Shown here in pieces: positions 1-7,440 of a DNA stretch of 64,000 nt (position 1 is its first letter; each line of letters opens with the position of its first letter). The stretch is from Gemella massiliensis (lineage in GTDB: Bacteria; Bacillota; Bacilli; Staphylococcales; Gemellaceae): positions 201,458 to 265,457 of the forward strand of contig NZ_LT635544.1 in NCBI RefSeq assembly GCF_900120125.1, written 5' to 3'. Made by a program: the position numbers and the translations under genes. A model generated the notes under the pieces. It was not told where the DNA came from. It saw nothing but the letters and a program-made list of their open reading frames with translations, and did not search any database.

Positions 1-31
1 TATCCAGATTACAAAAAATAATTTTTCATAT

Positions 32-116
32 ATGACAAACTCAAAACCTTATTGAAATAGTATTGCTTATCTATTTGGTTCGAGAGTTAAACTCTTACCA
101 CAATAATAAAAAATAA
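32..116 (+). pseudogene. Frameshifted copy of a short leucine-rich (toxin-like) peptide gene
   Basis: Reading from ATG at 32 gives M-T-N-S and then a stop after eight codons. Removing one A from the A4 run near 43-46 restores a peptide MTNSNLIEIVLLIYLVREL followed by a polar N/K tail that ends at the TAA at 114-116. The restored peptide matches the intact paralogue at 1251-1331 (MSNSLELLLFLLIREILNS) in start, hydrophobic middle, R-E motif and polar tail. A terminator follows in the same relative place. No good ribosome-binding site is visible and the upstream region lies outside the window. The relation to the second copy is seen in the sequence; a type I toxin role is inferred. The frameshift could be real decay or a base-calling error. 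Confidence 0.45.
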
Positions 117-161
117 CCTTTTTTAGGAATGTGTTATTTAATTCGTTTAGACTTGGTAGCA

Positions 162-190
162 GTTAGCCTTTGACCAGGCTGACTTTTTTT
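162..190 (+). terminator. Terminator of the frameshifted peptide gene
   Basis: Stem GTTAGCC/GGCTGAC (one G-U pair) closes a loop containing TTGACCA and is followed by seven T. The loop heptamer is the exact reverse complement of TGGTCAA in the loop of the next terminator at 266-272, so the two transcripts could make a loop-loop contact. Confidence 0.7.
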
Positions 191-191
191 C

Positions 192-220
192 TTGATTTCT
201 TTTTTGTTTTCATTTATAAT
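192..220 (+). promoter_or_regulatory. Strong sigma-70-type promoter for a small RNA
   Basis: TTGATT at 192-197, a 17-base spacer and TATAAT at 215-220. Transcription would start near 227. There is no start codon with a ribosome-binding site before the terminator that ends at about 301, so the product is probably untranslated. Confidence 0.7.
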
Positions 221-226
221 GACGAT

Positions 227-301
227 TAAGGTTTTGCGGAAAAGCAAGGAGCAAAAGACAGCACTGGTCAACCTTATGGTGTGCTGTCTTTCTTTTTTTT
301 A
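227..301 (+). ncRNA. About 75-nt small RNA, candidate trans-acting antitoxin
   Basis: It lies between a consensus promoter and a strong intrinsic terminator: an 11-bp perfect stem AAAGACAGCAC/GTGCTGTCTTT at 255-265 and 282-292, followed by a T-rich tract. Its terminator loop contains TGGTCAA, complementary to the loop of the preceding peptide-gene terminator. Loop-loop pairing of that kind is how Fst/par-type RNA antitoxins engage their toxin mRNAs, but those genes converge, whereas here both are read in the same direction. The antitoxin role is inferred. Confidence 0.5.
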
Positions 302-324
302 TTTTTATTTTTCTCGTTTTATTC

Positions 325-354
325 AAAAATAAAGAAGACCATATGATCTTCTTT
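325..354 (-). terminator. Terminator of the small membrane-peptide cassette
   Basis: On the minus strand, stem AAAGAAGA/TCTTCTTT is followed by ATTTTT, just downstream of the stop at 366. Convergent transcription from the small RNA side ends close by at 301. Confidence 0.6.
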
Positions 355-365
355 ATCTTTGAAAT

Positions 366-488
366 TTATCTAATCTTTTCGCTTTTTCTTATTTTTTTTC
401 TACGTTTCTCAATTAATTTATAAACTAATACTCCAGCTATACCACCTGGAATACCAAAATATAAAATAGATTCTAAACTTATATACAT
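366..488 (-). CDS. 40-residue cationic membrane peptide, possible immunity partner
   Basis: This short frame starts 5 bases after the stop of the upstream peptide gene, so the two are probably translated from one message. It encodes a hydrophobic N-terminal half with a glycine-rich membrane segment (FGIPGGIAGVLVY, residues 11-23) and a strongly basic C-terminal half (KRRKKIRKSEK). A small one-helix cationic protein after a hydrophobic peptide resembles the immunity gene of some bacteriocin loci, but no family is recognised. Holin-like or toxin-antitoxin roles are also possible. The frame, layout and composition are seen; the function is inferred. Confidence 0.4.
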   Translation of the reverse strand: MYISLESILYFGIPGGIAGVLVYKLIEKRRKKIRKSEKIR

Positions 489-493
489 TTTAT

Positions 494-685
494 CTATTGG
501 CTGTAAATACGTACTAAATGTCCATATTTAAAATATGCCACAATTCCTCTACTATAGTCGAAATTATTAGATATTAAATTTCCAACAACAACAGATACAA
601 TTATTGATACTGCTGCACTTCCAAAAACACCTATTCTAGGAATTAATGATATTATAGCACCAGCTAACTTAAAAGGTTTATTCAT
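494..685 (-). CDS. 63-residue hydrophobic peptide, bacteriocin- or holin-like
   Basis: It has a good ribosome-binding site (AAGGAGG) nine bases before ATG at 685. Residues 6-40 are hydrophobic and rich in G, A, I and V (for example GAIISLIPRIGVFGSAAV) with two likely membrane helices. The C-terminal third is polar and aromatic. It precedes the 40-residue cationic membrane peptide with a 5-base gap, and a terminator closes the unit. Size, composition and pairing recall leaderless or circular bacteriocins with their immunity proteins, but no signature motif is present and no processing or export gene is nearby, so the function is unknown. Confidence 0.45.
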   Translation of the reverse strand: MNKPFKLAGAIISLIPRIGVFGSAAVSIIVSVVVGNLISNNFDYSRGIVAYFKYGHLVRIYSQ

Positions 686-689
686 AATG

Positions 690-1200
690 AAATCCTCCTT
701 AAAATTAATTTGATTAATATATATAAAAATTAATTAATATAAATAAAAATTGTAATTTTTAAAAAGTAAATTTACTAGTATACAGGGAAAAAATAACATA
801 AAAAAAACTAAAAAGCAAACAAACTGTTTAGTTAAAGAAAAATAATTAATCGAATTTTTTTATCTCTTATATCAAAATAAAAAAAATTATTAACTTTTTA
901 TTTCTAATTCTACCCTCATCACCAATTTTATGTTGTTTGCTTTAAAAAATTCAAGGGCAAGAGTATTTTTTTTATTTAATAATAAATAAAAAAAATCTTC
1001 CTTGCTATCCCTTGATTTTTTTAATTTTTCGCTATTATTATTCCTTGCGAAAGCATACGGAAAAACAATTAATTATTTTTTATGCTTTCTCTCTATATAT
1101 TTTATAGCGAAAAAATCGCATTTTTATTTTGTTGTCTCCCTTTTTTTGCTCTAGCTCCGGAAAAAACTAATTGGGATTATTCGTTCTTTTTATTTTTATG
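690..1200. other. AT-rich non-coding stretch with several hairpins
   Basis: No supported gene is visible. Hairpins occur at about 950-1023 (TCAAGGG pairing with CCCTTGA, then a T run), 1052-1090 (GAAAGCATA/TATGCTTTC) and 1107-1123 (a small GCGA/TCGC stem then T's). The first ends like an intrinsic terminator and could finish an untranslated RNA. No clear matching promoter was found. Confidence 0.4.
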
Positions 1201-1201
1201 T

Positions 1202-1207
1202 TATAAT
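1202..1207 (+). promoter_or_regulatory. -10 box for the intact leucine-rich peptide gene
   Basis: TATAAT about 44 bases before the TTG start. The -35 region is poor (TTCGTT-like at the expected distance), so the promoter may be moderate or regulated. Confidence 0.4.
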
Positions 1208-1250
1208 TATTTTGCTATCTTGAATAATTAACACCGAGGAGGTGGAAACA

Positions 1251-1331
1251 TTGAGCAATTCTTTAGAACTTTTACTTTTCTTGCTTATTAGAGAAATTTT
1301 AAATTCTAACAATAACAAAAATGATAAATAA
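1251..1331 (+). CDS. 26-residue leucine-rich toxin-like peptide
   Basis: A TTG start follows a very strong ribosome-binding site (GAGGAGGTGG) at good spacing. The peptide begins MSNSLELLLFLLIREILNS and ends with an N/K/D-rich tail, so it has one short hydrophobic helix and a polar end, as in type I toxins. An intrinsic terminator follows, built like the one after the frameshifted copy at 32-116. No partner RNA with a matching loop was found next to this copy; the sequence beyond it is cut by IS-derived DNA. It is not an obvious Fst, TxpA or SprG homologue. The peptide family is seen (two copies); the toxin role is inferred. Confidence 0.5.
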   Translation: MSNSLELLLFLLIREILNSNNNKNDK

Positions 1332-1379
1332 TAATTGTTCTTGGAATTAACGTTTCTTTTATTCATTTAGTCAGATAGC

Positions 1380-1407
1380 AGCCACCTTTTAGCCGAGGTA
1401 GCTTTTT
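1380..1407 (+). terminator. Terminator of the leucine-rich peptide gene
   Basis: AGCCACCT pairs with AGGTAGCT (one mismatch) and is followed by T5. The flanking GATAGCAG resembles the sequence before the terminator of the first copy. Confidence 0.6.
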
Positions 1408-1467
1408 GTACATTTGTAAATGATGTGAGACAAAAAAAGTAAAAAATAAATACCGGATATAATAGAA

Positions 1468-1493
1468 TTACATAGAAGCTAGCTTCTATGTAA
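1468..1493. repeat. Perfect 26-bp palindrome
   Basis: The arms are TTACATAGAAGC and its exact complement flanking a central TA. A TATAAT hexamer lies at 1458-1463, so the palindrome sits where an operator would be. It lies between the toxin-like gene and the transposase remnant. It could be an operator, an IS end structure or a recombination site. Confidence 0.6.
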
Positions 1494-1573
1494 ACCGTAT
1501 GAAGCCCCCGACGTAAATTACATTATTTGATTAGATTTGCCAGCTTTAATTCCTTAGAGAACATTTCAGATTT

Positions 1574-2178
1574 CTAAAACTTATTTGTCAAGGATTTGAA
1601 AAAGGCGTAGCCCTTGTCCTTGACAAATAAGTTGTGAAATCTATTATCTAACAAGGAATTATAAAGCCGGCATATTTTTATAGACTCTTTCCGTAGCTCT
1701 TTTCTTTTTTCAACAGGAGAAAGCCAATTTAAAGTCTGCATAGGAAGACGGTTAGAGCGATATAGATACTTTTTCATCTGAGATACAAGATCATCATACG
1801 AAAAGAAAGATAAATGCCTGTAAAAACGTTCATTATCATTTCTATGACTACGTTCAACCTTACCGTTATGTCTAGGAGTTCTAGGTCTAATAAGTTGATG
1901 TTTAATGCCAAGATTATTACACAATACATCAAAAGGGTGTATTCGTTTAGTATCTTTAAAATGCGTAAATTCAAAACCATTATCAGTTTGAATTATCTTA
2001 GGTTTATACCCAAAATAATCAATAGCCATTTTAACAAATTGAACAGTAGAATATGATGATTGTTCTTTAAAAGGGAAAATAAATCTTTCCCTAGTAGCTT
2101 CATCAATAATAGTATATTGATAAAATTTATCAGGAATTTCTCCTACATAACAACGTTTAGGAACATATAACGATAGAC
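1574..2178 (-). pseudogene. Truncated IS481-type transposase, C-terminal part
   Basis: The minus-strand frame is open from about 2182 to the stop at 1574, well upstream of its first ATG at 2029, so the N-terminus is missing. It contains DDE-integrase core features: YTIIDEATRERF, then QTDNGFEF with the second catalytic Asp, and GKVERSHRNDNERFY with the catalytic Glu. The helix-turn-helix and first Asp are lost where the sequence switches to a RelB-like fragment near 2178. A 16-bp inverted repeat (ACTTATTTGTCAAGGA and complement, about 1579-1633) overlaps the last codons and may act as a terminator. This marks the left edge of the island behind it. It is not expected to be active. Confidence 0.75.
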
Positions 2179-2478
2179 GAGGCTATTTCAATTGCTGAAC
2201 GTGATATTCAATCAGATGGTGAATTGCATGAAGCAGAAATGACACTGAAAGCATTGAGGACGAAACACTTTGGTAAGTATCGTGTGTTGTTATCAACTAA
2301 GGCGGTTCAAGATATAGACGATATTTATGACTACATTGCGAATCATTTGTTATCTTCTTAATCGGCTATAAGCACTGTTGAACAGATAGAAAAAGCAATT
2401 CTTTTATTAGATGAATTTCCAACCAAAGGAGCTATTTGAAAAGTTGGATAATTTGCCAATAAAGGCTATCGATAATTA
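2176..2478 (+). pseudogene. RelB/RelE-like toxin-antitoxin remnant
   Basis: The frame reads DEAISIAERDIQSDGELHEA, like the C-terminus of a RelB/DinJ-type antitoxin. Without a stop it continues into KYRVLLSTKAVQDIDDIYDY, the start of a RelE/ParE toxin, so antitoxin and toxin are fused. A TAA at 2359 is followed in frame by more toxin sequence (STVEQIEKAILLLDEFPTKG), then further stops. The antitoxin start is missing at the junction with the transposase. Both proteins are clearly dead. The match is to the general RelE fold and not to a specific subfamily. Confidence 0.6.
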
Positions 2479-2490
2479 TTGGCTCAACAA

Positions 2491-2527
2491 AAAAACGGAC
2501 TGATGAAAAATCAAGTCCGATTTTTTT
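2491..2527 (+). terminator. Intrinsic terminator
   Basis: Stem CGGACT/AGTCCG with A/T extensions, then a T7 run. It isolates the defence operon from the remnants upstream. Confidence 0.75.
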
Positions 2528-2576
2528 AAGGTGTTGATTTTGGAGATATGGTTTCAATTATAGAGCAAAAGAAATA

Positions 2577-2606
2577 AAAAACTTGAGGTGGCAAAATGGA
2601 ATCTCA
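2577..2606 (+). promoter_or_regulatory. 10-bp hairpin directly before the ORF6N gene
   Basis: AAAACTTGAG and CTCAAGTTTT form a perfect stem about 24 bases before the ATG at 2630. There is no T run after it, so it is not an obvious terminator. It may be an operator for the ORF6N protein or a leader structure. Confidence 0.4.
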
Positions 2607-2629
2607 AGTTTTAAAGGATGGAGGTATTT

Positions 2630-3523
2630 ATGGCAGAAGATAAAAATCTCGTCATTGTTGATAATAAAGAAATACAGAATCTGATTTATACCATTAGAGA
2701 TAAGCAAGTGATGATAGACAGTGACTTAGCTATTCTATATCAAGTTGAAACAAAATATTTAAACAGGCAGAGAAGCAGAAATGCCGATAGATTTCCAGAG
2801 GATTTTTGCTTTCAATTGACTAAAGAAGAGTATGAATTTTTGAGGTGCCAAAATGTCGCCACAAAAAAAGAAAGTGGTTCGGGTGGCAGAAGATATATGC
2901 CATATGTATTTACAGAACAAGGTATCGCCATGCTTTCTGCTGTTCTTAAAAGCGATGTAGCAGTCGAAGTCAGTATTAAAATTATGAATAGCTTTGTGGA
3001 GATGAGAAACTTTTTGCTTTCTAACAGAGAAATGTTTGCTCGTCTTGATAGAGTTGAGTTAAAACAATCAGGAACAGATAGGAAACTGGAGGAAGTCTTT
3101 AACTACATAGCTGCCAATACCGAGGTTAAGCAAAATGTTTTTTTCGATGGGCAAATATATGATGCATTTAGCTTTATTGTGGGACTTGTTAAAAAGGCTA
3201 AGAAAAAAATAATCTTAATTGATAACTATGTAGATGTCAACACCTTAAATATTCTGTGCAAGAAAAATCAAGGTGTGGATGTTACTATTACGACAGCCGG
3301 CAAAGGGAGCTTATCAACAAAAGATGTAACGAAATTTAACGCTCAATATCCAAAGCTATCGGTTAAAACTACTATGGATTTTCACGATAGATTTTTGATC
3401 ATAGATAAAGCAGAAATTTATCATATTGGAGCTTCTATCAAAGATGTTGGTAAAAAGAGTTTTGGAATTACGAAAATAGAAGATAAAGACTTGGTTAAGA
3501 GTCTTGTAAATAAAGTGAGGTAG
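2630..3523 (+). CDS. ORF6N-domain protein with C-terminal PLD-like domain
   Basis: Residues about 10-105 form an ORF6N DNA-binding domain (DSDLAILYQVETKYLNRQ, RFPEDFCFQLT, YVFTEQGIAMLSAVLKS), known from phage antirepressor-like proteins. The C-terminal half carries DNYVDVNTL and the motif HDRFLIID at about 252-259, typical of a phospholipase-D-like half site. ATG 2630 is preferred over 2618 because GGAGG lies just before it. The gene is the first of a tight operon with type III mod and res (3-base gap to mod). It probably binds DNA and may regulate the system or add a nuclease-like activity. The domains are seen; the role is inferred. Confidence 0.8.
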   Translation: MAEDKNLVIVDNKEIQNLIYTIRDKQVMIDSDLAILYQVETKYLNRQRSRNADRFPEDFCFQLTKEEYEFLRCQNVATKKESGSGGRRYMPYVFTEQGIAMLSAVLKSDVAVEVSIKIMNSFVEMRNFLLSNREMFARLDRVELKQSGTDRKLEEVFNYIAANTEVKQNVFFDGQIYDAFSFIVGLVKKAKKKIILIDNYVDVNTLNILCKKNQGVDVTITTAGKGSLSTKDVTKFNAQYPKLSVKTTMDFHDRFLIIDKAEIYHIGASIKDVGKKSFGITKIEDKDLVKSLVNKVR

Positions 3524-3526
3524 AGT

Positions 3527-5170
3527 ATGGCGAATTTATCTAAAATCAAGCGAGAAAAAATGCTTGAGTATCTTGAGAAATTGAAGGTACAAAATAATAA
3601 TGATGAAAACATTCGTGCTATTACAGAGATAGAAAATGCACTTAATGAAAAGAAATATGGTCTTGTATGGGAAGAACACTCTGAAAAAGTCGATAAAATG
3701 CTGGAACATAATATCCCGATCTTTATAGAAGATGAGACGAGAAAAATCACAGCAAACGAAGATGAACCATATAACTTTTTACTTGAAGGAGATAACCTTC
3801 ATTCTTTGAAATTATTGGAGAAAACTCACAAGGGAAAGATTGATGTTACCTATATTGATCCGCCTTATAATACAGGGAATAAAGATTTTATTTATGATGA
3901 TTCATTTGTAGATAAAACAGATGGATATGCACACAGTAAATGGTTGTCATTTATGGAGAAAAGGTTAGTGATTGCGAGAGAACTTCTTTCGAGTGATGGA
4001 GTAATATTTATTTCTATTGATGATAACGAACAGGCTCAATTAAAATTACTATGTGACAGTATATTTGGTGAGGATAATTTTATTGCAGTTTATAAATGGA
4101 ACAAAACTGCTACAGCACCATCATTGTCACAAAAAGTCAGGAACAAGTATGAATATATTATTTGTTATGAAAAAATAAGAAATTCAATAAATTATAATGG
4201 CGGAACAGTGGACGGTGGAGATGTTCCGTTGTTGAATAGAGGAAATAATGTTAGGGACATTTTCTTTAAAAAAGGCAGTGTCAAGTTTATGTTTGATGGA
4301 GAATTAAAACCTGGAATTTACGACAGGGTTGAATTAAAAAATGATATAAAAATAATTGATGGATTAGCTGATAAAGATTTTACAATAAGTGGTGAATTTA
4401 AATGGACTCAAGAGACTTTGAATAAAGAAGTTGATTTAGGGACAACATTTATCGTGAAAAGTAAAAAGCTATCAATTCGTTTTATTAGAAAAGTAATAAA
4501 AAGCAAGCGTCCTTCCGATATAATTTCAAAAGAAGAATGTGGAGTAGATACAAATGAGACTGCTAAAAGAGAGCTATTCGAATTAGTTCCAAATAATAGC
4601 ATGGATTATCCAAAGCCTAAATCCTTAGTATCTTATTTGGTCAAATTTAATGAATCTGGTCGTAAAAATAATATAATCCTTGACTTCTTCGCTGGGTCAG
4701 GCACTACTGGTCATGCTGTTATGCAACTTAATAAGGAAGATGGTGGTAATCGTAAATATATTCTCTGTACGAATAATGAAAACAATATTTGCGAGGAAAT
4801 TACTTATCAAAGACTTAAGAATATTCAAGAGGAATTCCCACATAATCTGAAATATTATAAAACTGATTTTATACCAAAATTTTCTGATGATGAGGAAAGT
4901 ATCTCAGATAAGATGATGGAACATATTAGAGAGTTGATTGAACTGGAATATGCTATCGAGCTTGATGATAAGAAATATATTATTCTTGACGATGAAGATG
5001 CGTTAGATAAAGCTATATCTAAAATTGAAAATGGCGGAAAATTATTTGTGCGTTCGGGTATATTCCTATCACGGAGTAATCAAAGAATACTTGAAGAAAA
5101 GGGGGTCAGTATCATTGAAATTCCGGAATACTATTTCAGAGAAGAACTAAAGGAGGTTGGCGAGCTATGA
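3527..5170 (+). CDS. mod: Type III restriction-modification DNA methyltransferase (Mod)
   Basis: This is an adenine-N6 methyltransferase of the beta class. DPPYNTG (residues 111-117) is the catalytic motif and comes before the SAM-binding motif DFFAGSGTTG (386-395), the order expected for type III Mod. The segment between them should hold the target-recognition domain. At 547 residues it is a little shorter than many Mod proteins but looks complete. It follows the ORF6N gene by 3 bases and overlaps res by 4 bases (ATGA), so translation is coupled. No simple-sequence repeat of the phase-variable kind is present. Mod alone can methylate, so it may stay active even if Res is damaged. Confidence 0.92.
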   Translation: MANLSKIKREKMLEYLEKLKVQNNNDENIRAITEIENALNEKKYGLVWEEHSEKVDKMLEHNIPIFIEDETRKITANEDEPYNFLLEGDNLHSLKLLEKTHKGKIDVTYIDPPYNTGNKDFIYDDSFVDKTDGYAHSKWLSFMEKRLVIARELLSSDGVIFISIDDNEQAQLKLLCDSIFGEDNFIAVYKWNKTATAPSLSQKVRNKYEYIICYEKIRNSINYNGGTVDGGDVPLLNRGNNVRDIFFKKGSVKFMFDGELKPGIYDRVELKNDIKIIDGLADKDFTISGEFKWTQETLNKEVDLGTTFIVKSKKLSIRFIRKVIKSKRPSDIISKEECGVDTNETAKRELFELVPNNSMDYPKPKSLVSYLVKFNESGRKNNIILDFFAGSGTTGHAVMQLNKEDGGNRKYILCTNNENNICEEITYQRLKNIQEEFPHNLKYYKTDFIPKFSDDEESISDKMMEHIRELIELEYAIELDDKKYIILDDEDALDKAISKIENGGKLFVRSGIFLSRSNQRILEEKGVSIIEIPEYYFREELKEVGEL

Positions 5171-6972
5171 TAAATATTAAACTTAAAAATTTTCAAGAAG
5201 ATGCCGTTGACTTCTTATTTAGCAAAACAACAGACAGCAATTCCAAACCTAAGATTGTGATGCAGAGCCCGACAGGAAGTGGAAAGACTATTATTTTAGT
5301 TGCATATATTGAAAAATATCTCGATTTTCATAGAGATAGTGTAGTTTGTTGGTTCTGTTCAGGAAAGGGAGAACTTGAAGAACAATCGAAAGAAAAAATG
5401 GAACGCTTTGCTCCAACGCTAAAAACAGGAAATGTTTTCGATATTTTAAATACCGGTTTTGAAAGTGCGACTACCTATTTCATTAATTGGGAGACTATTA
5501 CTAAAAAAGATAATACTGCTATAAGAGATAGTGAAAGGAAAAATCTGTTTGAACGAATTAGTGAAGCACATAATAGAAACTTAAATTTTATTGTCATCAT
5601 TGATGAAGAACATCAGAATAATACTTCAAAGGCAGATGATATTATCTCGAGTATTAATGCAAAATATGAAATTCGTGTATCGGCAACTCCTAATAAAAGG
5701 GTGGTCGGAGAGTTCTATGAGATTCCTGAGATTGATGTTATAAACGAAGGACTTATTACAAGGTTTATGTACATTAATGATGGGCTTGATACAGTAGCAG
5801 TCGAAAATACATTACATGAGACAGATATTTTATTAGAAAAAGCAGATGAAATTCGAAAGCAAATTGCTCAGGCTTATATTGACGAAAAGGAAGATATAAG
5901 ACCTCTTGTATTAGTTCAATTTCCTAACTTGAATGATGATTTAATAGAACACGTGGAAGAGAAGCTGAATTTAATGGGATATTCATATGAGAATAAGCTT
6001 CTTGCAAGTTGGTTTTCAGCAGAAAATAAAGAGGATAAAGATAGGAAGTCAAAGAAATTAGGGAAAATAAATATTGGAACAACAGAAGATGATAGCGTAA
6101 CAAAATCAAATGCAACTCCTGTATTTTTGCTATTTAAACAAGCTCTGGCGACAGGTTGGGATTGCCCACGTGCAAAGATACTCGTTAAACTTCGTGAGAA
6201 TATGAGTGAAACCTTTGAAATCCAGACTCTTGGTCGTTTAAGACGTATGCCTAAAGCAAAACATTACGGCAAAGAAATTTTAGACTGCTCTTATCTCTAT
6301 ACTTTTGACGAAAAATATAAACTGGAGGTTATTAAAGCTGGCAATGGTTTTGAAACTCAAAGAGTATTTATCAAAGAAGAACCTAAAAATATAAAACTGG
6401 TTAAAGAGATAAGAAACCTTGACGGCAGTTATGTTGATGAGCAGGCTATTAGAAACAGAGTTTATGAGTTTTTTAAGGAAAAGTATCATCTTTCAAATAT
6501 CAAGGCGGATAATGTTAAATTACTAGAAAATAACAGTTTTGTTTTTGGAACAGCACTATCAAGACAGTATTTAATTGGTAAATATACAACTTTAATGGAA
6601 GTGAGAGAAGAAGTTGTTAATTATAGTGCTATGTCAATTGAAGTAAATACCCATACACATGGTATTGAACTTCAGCATAATGTTGATGCTATAAAGAAGC
6701 ATGTAGGACTTGTATATAATAAAACCAGTCAGATCTTGAAAACATTATTCTTAAAAGGGTTCGGTAATAATAATTACAAACTCTTAAACTTAACCTTGCG
6801 GGAATATTATGCTTTTATTATCAACAATGCAGAATTTCTAAAACGAGATTTTATTGAGTTTTCCGGGCAAAGACAGGATCAACTTATGTTCCTTGAGAAT
6901 AAGACGGAAGAATTTAAGATTCCTCTTGAAGAGCATTACAGGTATGTTCCATTTGAACGGTATGTAAAATAG
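5167..6972 (+). CDS. res: Type III restriction enzyme Res, helicase part, ends at an in-frame amber
   Basis: This is the superfamily 2 translocase of a type III restriction enzyme: Walker A PTGSGKT (35-41), motif II DEEH (146-149), motif III SATPN (172-176) and later helicase motifs including TGWDCPRA and QTLGRLRRMP. ATP-driven movement on DNA between recognition sites depends on this part. The frame stops at TAG 6970-6972 after 601 residues. The next codons continue in the same frame into the nuclease domain, so one nonsense codon splits a normal-length Res. The start overlaps mod. Whether the two pieces work together is unknown; a sequencing error or readthrough is also possible. Confidence 0.9.
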   Translation: MINIKLKNFQEDAVDFLFSKTTDSNSKPKIVMQSPTGSGKTIILVAYIEKYLDFHRDSVVCWFCSGKGELEEQSKEKMERFAPTLKTGNVFDILNTGFESATTYFINWETITKKDNTAIRDSERKNLFERISEAHNRNLNFIVIIDEEHQNNTSKADDIISSINAKYEIRVSATPNKRVVGEFYEIPEIDVINEGLITRFMYINDGLDTVAVENTLHETDILLEKADEIRKQIAQAYIDEKEDIRPLVLVQFPNLNDDLIEHVEEKLNLMGYSYENKLLASWFSAENKEDKDRKSKKLGKINIGTTEDDSVTKSNATPVFLLFKQALATGWDCPRAKILVKLRENMSETFEIQTLGRLRRMPKAKHYGKEILDCSYLYTFDEKYKLEVIKAGNGFETQRVFIKEEPKNIKLVKEIRNLDGSYVDEQAIRNRVYEFFKEKYHLSNIKADNVKLLENNSFVFGTALSRQYLIGKYTTLMEVREEVVNYSAMSIEVNTHTHGIELQHNVDAIKKHVGLVYNKTSQILKTLFLKGFGNNNYKLLNLTLREYYAFIINNAEFLKRDFIEFSGQRQDQLMFLENKTEEFKIPLEEHYRYVPFERYVK

Positions 6973-6984
6973 CTGGGAAGCAAT

Positions 6985-7422
6985 GTGTATAAAGGATATA
7001 ACACCTCTATGATTACAGATGATTTTCGCTCGACTTCAGAAAGACTATTTGAGAAATATTGCGAGAAAAATGAAAATGTGAAGTATGTTTATAAGAATGG
7101 AGACAGTGGACAGCAATATTTATCAATCGTTTATGGAACAAATTTTGATAAGCAAAGACTATTCTATCCGGATTATATTGTGCAGCTTAAGGACGATACA
7201 ATATGGCTAATTGAAACAAAAGGTGGAGAAAATCAAGGACAAAGTAAAAATATTGATGTTCAAATAGAAAATAAGTTTGAAGCATTTAAGCAGTTTGCGA
7301 ATAAGCATAAGTATAAGTTTGGGTTTGTTAGAGATAAAAATGATGAACTGTATCTGAATAACACAGAGTATGTGGATGATACGAATAATGATAGATGGAT
7401 ATTGCTTGAGGAAGTGCTTTAG
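6985..7422 (+). CDS. Res C-terminal endonuclease domain, separated by an amber codon
   Basis: In the same frame as the helicase part, 12 bases after its TAG. It contains a PD-(D/E)xK nuclease core: Y-P-D at 61-63, then W-L-I-E-T-K-G (74-80), where E77-T-K79 supply metal-binding and catalytic residues. In usual type III Res proteins this is the C-terminal domain of one polypeptide. A weak GGGAAG lies four bases before a GTG at 6985; an ATG follows at 7009. It could be made by re-initiation or readthrough, or not at all. Without it, cleavage should be lost. An OLD nuclease gene follows after 18 bases. Confidence 0.8.
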   Translation: MYKGYNTSMITDDFRSTSERLFEKYCEKNENVKYVYKNGDSGQQYLSIVYGTNFDKQRLFYPDYIVQLKDDTIWLIETKGGENQGQSKNIDVQIENKFEAFKQFANKHKYKFGFVRDKNDELYLNNTEYVDDTNNDRWILLEEVL

Positions 7423-7440
7423 AGGAGGTGTAAATTTACA

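Noticed and set aside
1814..2056. 80-codon plus-strand frame over the transposase
   Set aside because: It is a shadow of the minus-strand transposase fragment, with no ribosome-binding site and no protein-like composition.
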